Origin: Paulinella micropora
Lineage: Eukaryota; Cercozoa; Imbricatea; Euglyphida
Direction of reading: 5' to 3'
DNA length: 23,446 bases
Assembly (NCBI GenBank): GCA_009731375.1
Contig: BJOX01000043.1
Coordinates: 705,717-729,162 of the forward strand
Below, in pieces: positions 16,810 through 23,446 of the stretch. Each line of letters starts with the position of its first letter. The stretch's first letter is position 1. Both the position numbers and the translations under genes were made by a program. The notes beneath the pieces are model-generated. The model was given only the letters and a program-made list of their open reading frames with translations, was not told the origin of the DNA and ran no database searches.

Positions 16810-19608
16810 TCAATCCGCCCTTTTTTCGACACATACGTCAGCAGTCACGCGCTCTGCCTCGTCAAGTCCAAGACGAGGCTTCTTTTTCTTTCTTTCCTGT
16901 TCTTCCTCTGCCTTCTTATTTCGGCGCTTGCCAGCCACTCGCAGCGCATCCTTGGCCGCCTTTTTCTTGATTTTCGCGATCATCAGCTTGGCTGCGTTCG
17001 CGTCGGCTGCCGTGTTCGCCGCCACCATCTGCATCGCACACGCCTCCTCGTCGACCTCGCCACCGTCGACCCCTCCGTCCCCACCGTCGCCATCAAACTG
17101 TGCCCGGGGCACCAGCTTCAGGCCGCGGATGCCGTTCAGTTTGCCTCGTCCGCGGTTCGGGTTCCAGTGACTACCACAGTTTACTTCGTTCGGAATCATC
17201 CAGCAGACGTACGGAGCACAGTCGCCGTTGGGCACACAGTCGCCGCCAGGCATGTCTTTGTGCACACTACAGTACTTGCAGAAGTTGGCATAGCTTTTGT
17301 GGCGGAACACCTCGAAGCCCCTCCTGCGAAGAGCCGTGTCACCAAACTTCACTTTAAAAATGCGCTGATCGTTCTTCAGGAACTTGAGAAAGGCGTCCTC
17401 GAACTTTTTCCAAGGGGTGAAGTAGTCAGTCTTTTCCTCGACTCCGAACTCCGTGCTGCCCTCGATGAGGAACTTGCTCAGCAAGTTCGTCTGGCTGTGT
17501 ACTACTTCTTTGTTGGCTCGCAGCTCCTCGGGCGCCACGTGCCGCCAGAAGTCCGACCGCCCGTGCTCCGCGACCTTTTCCCTGTACCGCCTGATGCAGC
17601 GCATGAGGATGTAGGGCATCTCTTGTTCGATGATGTCCTTCGCTAGGCTCTGAATCTTCTCTTTCACCTCGGTACGGAAACGAAACAGGTGGAACCGCTC
17701 GGCGACCTGGCCCTGGTGGTCTTTGTAATTAACTATATGATTTCCCGCCCAGCACAACGGCACGGTCCACACGTGATCAGTCTTCCCAGTTTTGTATTTG
17801 ATTTCAACGGGCACCATCTCCCCGCTGACCATGCGCTGCATCAGCGACTGGTCCAACGCCTTCTCGAATCCTTCGGGCATGTCGTCGATTATTACTAGTT
17901 CCTTTTGATAAAGGCCGCCCAGCCCAAACTTGCCCTCTGTAGACATGGCCATGGCGCCCACCTTGTGGCTCGGCTTCATGGCGCNNNNNNNNNNACTCGG
18001 CTTCATGGCGCGCAGAACCTTGAGCACGGTCCCTTTGCCTGTTCGAGTATCCCCGACCATGTAGAGAATGCCTTGCCAGTCGTCGTAAGTGCCTACGGGG
18101 TACTGAAGTCGACCCAAACTGACTTCCATGAATTCTGCCATTGGCTGGGACATTTGATACCGCAGCAACTTGGTCCACAACGGAGTCAGCCATTCGTCTT
18201 CCGGGTGTTCCGCGGTCCCTGCCAGCTTTGCAAAATCGATTTCGCGGTCATAGTAGTGGTCCGTAAAAGGGGGCTCTTTGCCTTCTCGTGCCAGTTCCTC
18301 CCAGGTGTAGATCGCACAGGAGCGGATGTCGAACGTGCAGTTCCGAAAGCTGATCCAGTTGCTCTGGATCTCTGCCTTGGACAGCACCGGGAAGCGCGGA
18401 TGAGTAACCACATCGAACCACTCATGGAGCGTAGAAGCACGGGACGTCTTCTCCGTGTAACAAACCGCGTTGCGTAGCACTTGGTTGAGGTAGTCGTTGT
18501 AGCTGTCCGCGCTCTTGACGTAAACGCCGGGGATAGAGTCGTGGGGCCGCAGGACGTCGCCGTCGAAGCGGACATGCTTGCGCTCGATCGCGTTCATGAT
18601 CAGCAGGTGCTTGCAACGGTCCTCGTTGCTGGACAGCAGGTGCAGGGCCTGCTTGCTGTAGTACTTGTCCCAATCCTCGTCTGTAGGCGAACAGTCGTCA
18701 GAGTGGAATTCCACCTCGAAGCCAGTGGCGGTCTTGACATGGTCCTTGATGCGTAGCAGCATATCGTCCGTCATGATTTTCTCACCACTGACCAGCTTGT
18801 GCACTCCAATTTCGTCGTGTTTCCAGACTCCAACCGAGTAGATACAATGGTTGCTGGCGTCTTTGATGGAGTGGAAGAACGATACGACTGCTTCCATGAT
18901 CCGTCGTTCGGCCGTCTGCCACACGTAGGCGATAAAGGTGCCTTTCTTGTTGGGTTTGTCGGCTCGGCCCTGTACGTGTTCCCAGATCTCCGCGTAGTCC
19001 GCCAGCTTCACAAAACGAGGTATGACGTTTTCCCAGGCCTGCTTCCATTTGCGCAGGATGGGGCAGTCCAGCTGGTCCATGCCCATCACCCCCCTGTTGT
19101 TGATAACGCTCAAAAAAACCTCCTTGCCCCACTTGCGGTTGGTCTTGTCGTCCTGCCGCCCCAGCTCGGCCAGGAGCTCGGAGATCATAGCGTCGCGCTG
19201 GCCGTCCACGTAGCGTCTGACCATCTCAGGCACCGCAATGTCATTCTGGGCCATCATTTGGATCAGCAGAGTACAGCAGGCGTTCTTAATATCCAGCCAT
19301 TCGTACAGAGCCCCCGCTACCAGTCTGCAGATCCATTTGCTGACCAGGCCCACGGAAGAAGCAGCCCAGAGCCTGGCCCCAGTGAACTTCTTGCCTTCCA
19401 CGTACTGCACGTCCGCCCAGACCGAGCTCTTGTGTGCAGCGAGCATCTTTTTCACTGTCTCCTCCTCCTCGGGCCGGATGCATTCCAGCGTCGCGATGTG
19501 CTCCAAGCGCGCCACGTCTACTTTCTGCCGGAGCCCCAGCGCGAACTTCTTTTCTTCTTCCTCGTCGTTGTCATCGTTGCGCTTCTTTTTCTGAGCCTTC
19601 TTGTGCAT
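16810..19608 (-). CDS. Family-A-like DNA polymerase (TVpol type) fused to superfamily 3 helicase
   Basis: 932 codons from the ATG at 19608 (CCACCATGC context). The frame is open further upstream, but that part overlaps the right-end gene and reads as low-complexity complement. Residues 1-22 are basic/acidic. Polymerase motifs: A at LDIKNA (D106); a motif-B-like RKWGK...VINNRG (158-173); C at WKHDEIGVH (H264, D265, E266), the HDE of family A polymerases. Residues ~330-500 resemble the D5_N region before viral helicases. Helicase: Walker A GDTRTGKG (519-526), Walker B LVIIDD (571-576), sensor WAGN (620-623), probable arginine finger R638. The C-terminus has a Cys/His cluster (777-814) and a Lys-rich nuclear-localisation-like tail (880-910). 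This polymerase-helicase fusion is known from transpovirons and some PLVs. A 10-N gap with a duplicated flank lies between Walker A and B but keeps the frame. Confidence 0.9.
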   Translation of the reverse strand: MHKKAQKKKRNDDNDEEEEKKFALGLRQKVDVARLEHIATLECIRPEEEETVKKMLAAHKSSVWADVQYVEGKKFTGARLWAASSVGLVSKWICRLVAGALYEWLDIKNACCTLLIQMMAQNDIAVPEMVRRYVDGQRDAMISELLAELGRQDDKTNRKWGKEVFLSVINNRGVMGMDQLDCPILRKWKQAWENVIPRFVKLADYAEIWEHVQGRADKPNKKGTFIAYVWQTAERRIMEAVVSFFHSIKDASNHCIYSVGVWKHDEIGVHKLVSGEKIMTDDMLLRIKDHVKTATGFEVEFHSDDCSPTDEDWDKYYSKQALHLLSSNEDRCKHLLIMNAIERKHVRFDGDVLRPHDSIPGVYVKSADSYNDYLNQVLRNAVCYTEKTSRASTLHEWFDVVTHPRFPVLSKAEIQSNWISFRNCTFDIRSCAIYTWEELAREGKEPPFTDHYYDREIDFAKLAGTAEHPEDEWLTPLWTKLLRYQMSQPMAEFMEVSLGRLQYPVGTYDDWQGILYMVGDTRTGKGTVLKVLRAMKPSXXXXAMKPSHKVGAMAMSTEGKFGLGGLYQKELVIIDDMPEGFEKALDQSLMQRMVSGEMVPVEIKYKTGKTDHVWTVPLCWAGNHIVNYKDHQGQVAERFHLFRFRTEVKEKIQSLAKDIIEQEMPYILMRCIRRYREKVAEHGRSDFWRHVAPEELRANKEVVHSQTNLLSKFLIEGSTEFGVEEKTDYFTPWKKFEDAFLKFLKNDQRIFKVKFGDTALRRRGFEVFRHKSYANFCKYCSVHKDMPGGDCVPNGDCAPYVCWMIPNEVNCGSHWNPNRGRGKLNGIRGLKLVPRAQFDGDGGDGGVDGGEVDEEACAMQMVAANTAADANAAKLMIAKIKKKAAKDALRVAGKRRNKKAEEEQERKKKKPRLGLDEAERVTADVCVEKRAD
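17985..17994. other. 10-N gap with duplicated flanks inside the helicase domain
   Basis: CTCGGCTTCATGGCGC occurs on both sides of ten Ns (17969-17984 and 17996-18011). Ten Ns plus the repeated 17 bases add 27 bases, a whole number of codons. This looks like two contig ends abutted without merging their overlap, not a real insertion. Confidence 0.85.
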
Positions 19609-20125
19609 GGTGGACACCCTGTACACAACACAATGCACGAGAAGTTTCTGAAAAATGCCACAATGAAAATTTTCACGGAAATTTCCCTTGTTGGGCGGGC
19701 GCGGTAAATTTCCGAGGAAACGTCCACAGCCAATGGCAAGGCAAAAAAGGCAATAGGTTCGTTCCGGCTGCTGACCACTTTGTCCCGAGACCGACCCGAG
19801 ACTTCTGAGCTTCTCAAGGCACGCCCCCCTTCCCTGCCGCGTGCCGCACAATGTTGGCGGAAAGTAACGGTCCCGCGTGCGGGCACGTGCAGGCACGTTC
19901 TGGCGACTGCCTTTTTTTCCCATATCGCTGCCCTTTTTTCTCATATCACTGCCTTTTTTGTCTGTATCACTGAATTTCGGCCATATCACTGGAGGGACAA
20001 AAAGGCAAAACGGCCTGAACCAGCCAAAAGGCACACGTGGCGCGTGCCAAGCCCCGGGGAGTAACGGACTGTGCCGACCACCCCACAATCCAAGCCAGCC
20101 CCGACCCAGGAAGCACTCCCGAAAA
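19609..20125. promoter_or_regulatory. Divergent promoter/possible origin region
   Basis: About 517 bases between the divergent starts of the polymerase-helicase and right-end genes. On the polymerase side it holds a GC box (GGGCGGG, 19693-19699) and CCAAT (19730-19734), and there is an E-box-like CACGTG (19884-19889). A phased repeat of CATATC-type words lies at 19921-19992. Three motifs are shared with the inverted-repeat tips: AAAAAGGCAATAG (19744-19756), AAAGTAACGGTCCCG (19861-19875) and GGGACAAAAAGGCAA (19994-20008). Control of both genes from here is an inference from layout. Confidence 0.6.
19905..19992. repeat. Phased ~21-bp repeats, CATATCACTGCC-TTTTTT
   Basis: CATATC, CATATC, TGTATC and CATATC start at 19921, 19942, 19963 and 19982, separated by T runs or similar. 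Spacing of 21, 21 and 19 bases is about two helical turns, putting the words on one face of the helix. Plausible protein-binding iterons. Confidence 0.7.
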
Positions 20126-20998
20126 ATGCGTCGAAATTCTGCCGCCATGGGTGCCACCGCCGCCACCGCACGCCCCACCAAGCGCCGCCGCACCATCCTG
20201 CCCGGCGGCCGCCTGGCCGCGCTCGCCCCGCCGGCTGGCTACACTCCCGTCCCCTGCGACCCGTTCGCCGTGGCCGAGCTGGACGCCGGCCGGTCCTCCA
20301 ACAAGGACGTCAACTGGGGCGACCTGCTGCGCCGAGCGGCTTACCAGGGCCTGGACACCAACGACCGGCGTCTGCGACTATACTACCACCGCTTCCTGTG
20401 GACCGAGCTTGGCGCTTCCACGCTGCGGCCCGAGGAAGCGTCGCTGCTCTCATTGTTGGACCTCTGGCTACTGACCACGCCTTCTGGTTGGCATACAGGC
20501 ATGCCCGACCTACCACTGGAGCTGCAGACAAGCCACGCGGCGCGCGGGCAGCTGCTGGCCGCTACGTCCATGGCGGAAGCCTGCGTCAATATAGTCTGCG
20601 ACTACCTGCCGACTCCTGCTTACTACCGCCCGCTGTCCAAGGGAACCCTGGCGGGCCTCCCCGCGGCTCACCGCGCGGTCCTCTACAATCTTATCCACAG
20701 GACGCATACGTTTCACTGCTGGCAGAGCTGGTACTATGGCCGCGGGAAGAAACACGAGGCCCTGGCCAACAACCCTGTTATTCGCAAGGAGGAAGCTAGA
20801 AAAGACTGGCTAGAACTCGAACGGCCAGGGATAGACGGCAGCTTTGGCCTGATGTACTTCGGTCCTGTTGCTATTGACAGGGTCTGGCGCCTCTACCACC
20901 GGTACGAAAAGCTGTACTGGGCGGCAGTGGAGGACTGCCTCAACCGGACCATGCAGACTGTTTTCCAGCGCCTAGCTAGTGAGCTCAGCGCCTTGTAG
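20126..20998 (+). CDS. Right-end protein (290 aa), paralogue of the left-end gene
   Basis: The frame is open from 19877, but the first plausible start is the ATG at 20126. An in-frame ATG at 20147 sits in a perfect GCCGCCATGG Kozak context and is the more likely start (283 aa). A basic PTKRRRT stretch near the N-terminus could be a nuclear localisation signal. The rest is helical, with conserved-looking blocks LLDLWLLTTPSGW, CDYLPTPAYY, FHCWQSWY, GRGKKHEALANNPVI and LYWAAVEDCLNRTMQTVFQ. The last 28 codons and the stop fall within the right inverted repeat and are identical to the left-end gene. AATAAA at 21007-21012 follows eight bases after the stop. It is expressed outward, divergent from the polymerase-helicase. 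I do not recognise the family. Confidence 0.8.
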   Translation: MRRNSAAMGATAATARPTKRRRTILPGGRLAALAPPAGYTPVPCDPFAVAELDAGRSSNKDVNWGDLLRRAAYQGLDTNDRRLRLYYHRFLWTELGASTLRPEEASLLSLLDLWLLTTPSGWHTGMPDLPLELQTSHAARGQLLAATSMAEACVNIVCDYLPTPAYYRPLSKGTLAGLPAAHRAVLYNLIHRTHTFHCWQSWYYGRGKKHEALANNPVIRKEEARKDWLELERPGIDGSFGLMYFGPVAIDRVWRLYHRYEKLYWAAVEDCLNRTMQTVFQRLASELSAL

Positions 20999-21006
20999 CA
21001 CTCAAT

Positions 21007-21012
21007 AATAAA
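21007..21012 (+). promoter_or_regulatory. AATAAA poly(A) signal of the right-end gene
   Basis: Located eight bases after the TAG stop, inside the inverted repeat; mirrored at 9865-9870. Confidence 0.7.
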
Positions 21013-21159
21013 AACACAGCCCTTACTAGCTTTATTTTTTTCCTTGCGACTTGGCGCCGGTTCCGAGGAAAAAGAGGCCCCTCCCCCTCTCCTCCCCCAG
21101 GACCTTGAGAACGTCCACTATGGGAGTTGAGAACGTGAGAAGGGTCCGGGACTTTCCTG

Positions 21160-21260
21160 CCCGACCCCCCTCCCCTCCCTCTCTCTTTTTCCCTTCTTTA
21201 TAACTAGTTTGTCTAAAAAAACTTCTCAGAGAGAAAAAGAGAAAAGATAAGGGGGGGGAC
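21160..21260. repeat. Polypyrimidine/polypurine tract in the right inverted repeat
   Basis: Nearly pure pyrimidine CCCCCCTCCCCTCCCTCTCTC followed by purine-rich AGAGAGAAAAAGAGAAAAG and a G run; the mirror lies at about 9617-9717. Such tracts can adopt triplex or quadruplex structures. Confidence 0.7.
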
Positions 21261-22227
21261 GGAGGGACAGATGCTGTCGCTGAGGGGCGGGGGGTACGCC
21301 ATCCGGTGTGATACGACTGAAAAAAATAGTGGTTTCTTACCACCCAGTGACGTTTCCGGCAAATGCCAAAATTGTCGCAACTACTGCCCTTTTTCCCACC
21401 GGTGGCACCAGTGGCGGATTGAGAATCAGCAATAGGGACTTGAGAGCGAGGTTGAAGGGGCCGTGCCGTGGCCCCTGAAAAANNNNNNNNNNNNNNNNNN
21501 NNNNNNNNNNNNNNNNNNNNNNNNNNNNNNNNNNNNNNNNNNNNNNNNNNNNNNNNNNNNNNNNNNNNNNNNNNNNNNNNNNNNNNNNNNNNNNNNNNNN
21601 NNNNNNNNNNNNNNNNNNNNNNNNNNNNNNNNNNNNNNNNNNNNNNNNNNNNNNNNNNNNNNNNNNNNNNNNNNNNNNNNNNNNNNNNNNNNNNNNNNNN
21701 NNNNNNNNNNNNNNNNNNNNNNNNNNNNNNNNNNNNNNNNNNNNNNNNNNNNNNNNNNNNNNNNNNNNNNNNNNNNNNNNNNNNNNNNNNNNNNNNNNNN
21801 NNNNNNNNNNNNNNNNNNNNNNNNNNNNNNNNNNNNNNNNNNNNNNNNNNNNNNNNNNNNNNNNNNNNNNNNNNNNNNNNNNNNNNNNNNNNNNNNNNNN
21901 NNNNNNNNNNNNNNNNNNNNNNNNNNNNNNNNNNNNNNNNNNNNNNNNNNNNNNNNNNNNNNNNNNNNNNNNNNNNNNNNNNNNNNNNNNNNNNNNNNNN
22001 NNNNNNNNNNNNNNNNNNNNNNNNNNNNNNNNNNNNNNNNNNNNNNNNNNNNNNNNNNNNNNNNNNNNNNNNNNNNNNNNNNNNNNNNNNNNNNNNNNNN
22101 NNNNNNNNNNNNNNNNNNNNNNNNNNNNNNNNNNNNNNNNNNNNNNNNNNNNNNNNNNNNNNNNNNNNNNNNNNNNNNNNNNNNNNNNNNNNNNNNNNNN
22201 NNNNNNNNNNNNNNNNNNNNNNNNNNN

Positions 22228-22275
22228 GGGGGGGGGGGGGGGGGGTAGCCAGTGTAGGAGTAGCCAGGATAGGGG
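22228..22275. repeat. G-run / TAGCCAG minisatellite edge, right arm (inner)
   Basis: A G run emerging from the 745-N gap is followed by TAGCCAGTGTAGGAGTAGCCAGGATAGGGG. The same TAGCCAG...TAGG words flank the outer gap at 22621-22652 and 22772-22829, so both gaps probably hide arrays of one G-rich unit. Confidence 0.65.
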
Positions 22276-22620
22276 GGGGGATCGCAACGAAATTTTCCGC
22301 AAAAATCGGTTGCACAGTGTGACAATGTATATTTCTTTAGTTACTAGTGCTGCTAGCTGCCTGCGATGAGGTCGTCTCATGCCCTCTGTCGCCTGCTGCT
22401 TGCAGCGTCAGACTTTCGCCTCTGCTAGCTACTGGCGATGTGTGCATCTCATGCCCTCTGTCGCCTGCTGCTTGCTGCTGCGTCAGCGTACAAGCCAGCC
22501 GCACGCTAAGTTGGCAGCCGGCTTGTTAAAAAAAATTTGTGGTCGGTATTAATCACAAAAATAAGGAGACCCACGCTTGTGGGACGTGTCCTTTTTCAGG
22601 CGAGAGGTAGCGATGGAGAG

Positions 22621-22771
22621 GGGTAGCCAGGGTAGGGGGGGGGGGTAGCCAGNNNNNNNNNNNNNNNNNNNNNNNNNNNNNNNNNNNNNNNNNNNNNNNN
22701 NNNNNNNNNNNNNNNNNNNNNNNNNNNNNNNNNNNNNNNNNNNNNNNNNNNNNNNNNNNNNNNNNNNNNNN

Positions 22772-22823
<52 letters not shown>

Positions 22824-22830
22824 AGCCACG
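22621..22830. repeat. G-run / TAGCCAG minisatellite, right arm (outer), with gap
   Basis: GGGTAGCCAGGGTAGGGG, another TAGCCAG, 119 Ns, then about 50 G residues and TAGCCACG. Counterpart of 8045-8170. Confidence 0.7.
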
Positions 22831-23218
22831 TCCCAGATTCCTGTGGTGAGCGATGTGTGTGAGAGTACACACACACCACGAGCCCAAGACAGGCACCCGT
22901 ACTTAGCACGGTTGCCCGCTTGTCAAAAATTTTAACGGCAGAACAGTTACTTTTATATAATATTTTTCAGAAAACTCGCAATTGTGGGACGGGTCCGGTG
23001 CCACCACCCACCACAAAAACCACAGGTTGCACCGGTGACCACAAAAAATGCGAAAACCCTGCTGGTGGCACCACAGGCGGGTATTACCCTAGTTGTGGAT
23101 GCATATCACGAATGCCACTTTTACCTGCGCGGATACGGGACAAAAAGGCAATAGATTATCCCACTAGGACAAAAATTGTATTTTGTTTTATCAGGCCTAT
23201 CGACAATTCTTTTGAAAA

Positions 23219-23221
<3 letters not shown>

Positions 23222-23266
<45 letters not shown>
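23222..23266. repeat. (TA)n tract at the right junction
   Basis: About 20 TA units directly after AAAATATT at the end of the inverted repeat. The element tip and any target-site duplication cannot be placed within it. Confidence 0.85.
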
Positions 23267-23269
<3 letters not shown>

Positions 23270-23446
23270 GTTGGATAGATAGGTCTAACCGCAAAGTATA
23301 AAACAAGCCGTTAAAATGTGTAAAACCAACATTAGACACATAGAAAAAAGTGTCCAACCCTTGTAAAAACCGACGAAGGTTTTCTAAAAATCAACAAACT
23401 AAGCACACTAAGAGAGATTAAGACATATTAAGCACATAGTCCATAT
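23267..23446. other. Right host flank; no gene seen
   Basis: AT-rich sequence with short repeated words (CTAAGCACAC / TTAAGCACAT). No ORF or motif recognised. It does not match the left flank. Confidence 0.5.

Larger units (their letters stand above)
7651..23224. mobile_element. Integrated polinton-like-virus/transpoviron-like element with 2.3-kb inverted repeats
   Basis: About 15.6 kb bounded by long inverted repeats. It is GC-richer than the flanks, with intronless ORFs in two convergent blocks. The diagnostic gene is a family-A-like polymerase fused to a superfamily 3 helicase, the combination known as TVpol-S3H in transpovirons and some PLVs. A 1618-aa fibre-like protein, a coiled-coil ORF, a Cys-rich small protein, a truncated RNR and two paralogous end genes make up the rest. 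I find no major or minor capsid protein, FtsK/A32-type ATPase, protease, rve integrase or tyrosine recombinase. It could be a capsid-less satellite, a decayed PLV, or a lineage whose capsid genes I cannot recognise. Placement by genes and architecture is an inference; the inverted repeats and ORFs are seen directly. Confidence 0.7.
20912..23224 (-). repeat. Right terminal inverted repeat
   Basis: Mirror of the left arm. It includes the last codons and poly(A) signal of the right-end gene, an A/G-rich tract, a 745-N gap, a G-rich minisatellite with a second gap, and an AT-rich tip that merges into about 20 TA units. Total arm length, including estimated gaps, matches the left arm almost exactly even though the gaps lie in different places. 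Confidence 0.93.

Noticed and set aside
16777-17646. 289-aa plus-strand ORF opposite the polymerase-helicase C-terminus, and a 302-aa ORF at 18799-19707
   Set aside because: Antisense shadows of a gene with convincing catalytic motifs on the minus strand.
19609-20196. N-terminal extension of the polymerase-helicase ORF up to 20196
   Set aside because: It overlaps the right-end gene and the motif-rich promoter region, and its residues reflect the CATATC/T-run repeats. The ATG at 19608 has a good context.
7651-23224. Classical Polinton/Maverick
   Set aside because: No protein-primed family B polymerase, rve integrase, protease, ATPase or capsid protein was recognised; the polymerase is family-A-like and fused to a helicase.

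Overview
The window is eukaryotic chromosomal DNA, AT-rich and crowded with microsatellites and retroelement debris. A GC-richer, virus-like element of about 15.6 kb (roughly 7651-23224) is inserted in it. The host cannot be named from sequence alone. LINE-type retrotransposon remains, tRNA-derived promoter boxes, long (GAA)n/(GA)n/(CA)n tracts, AATAAA poly(A) signals and a strong GCCGCCATGG Kozak context all indicate a eukaryote, perhaps an invertebrate animal or a protist.

Region 1 (1-7650), host flank: simple repeats; a decayed LINE reverse-transcriptase 3' end with a poly(A) tail (about 778-1479); and nine same-orientation copies of one retroposon 3' end, each followed by (GAA)n and often (GA)n. 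After these come a long (CA)n block, a CATC-type satellite and finally (CA)n(TA)n, where the element begins.

Region 2 (7651-23224), the element: two inverted repeats of about 2.3 kb (left 7651-9965, right 20912-23224) enclose about 11 kb of intronless genes. Reading inward from the left are: a short gene on the minus strand whose 3' end lies inside the repeat; a 72-aa Cys-rich protein; a 1618-aa fibre/adhesin with four F5/8C (discoidin)-like modules, NPHGTS tail-fibre repeats, a YadA-like AIG-repeat head and a C1q/TNF-like C-terminus; and a coiled-coil ORF. Running the other way are a 932-aa fusion of a family-A-like DNA polymerase (TVpol type) with a superfamily 3 helicase, a small hydrophobic protein, and a truncated ribonucleotide reductase large-subunit fragment. 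A 290-aa gene at the right end is a paralogue of the left-end gene and also ends inside its inverted repeat. A polymerase-S3 helicase fusion between long terminal inverted repeats is the hallmark of transpovirons and some polinton-like viruses (PLVs). I see no major capsid protein, packaging ATPase, protease, rve integrase or tyrosine recombinase. The element therefore looks like a capsid-less or satellite-like relative that nevertheless carries a very large receptor-binding-type fibre.

How the parts may work together (inference): the polymerase-helicase would replicate the element from the inverted repeats. The spacer between the polymerase gene and the right-end gene carries the same short motifs as the repeat tips, so one factor may act at both places. 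The fibre implies use of a particle, either the element's own (genes not recognised) or a helper virus's. Region 3 (23225-23446) is AT-rich host flank with no recognised gene.

Sequence quality limits the reading. There are N runs at 2969-3077, 3594-3603, 4218-4227, 6054-6073, 8104-8147, 8540-9073, 17985-17994, 21483-22227 and 22653-22771. Most sit in homopolymers or tandem repeats, and the one at 17985 lies inside the helicase gene.
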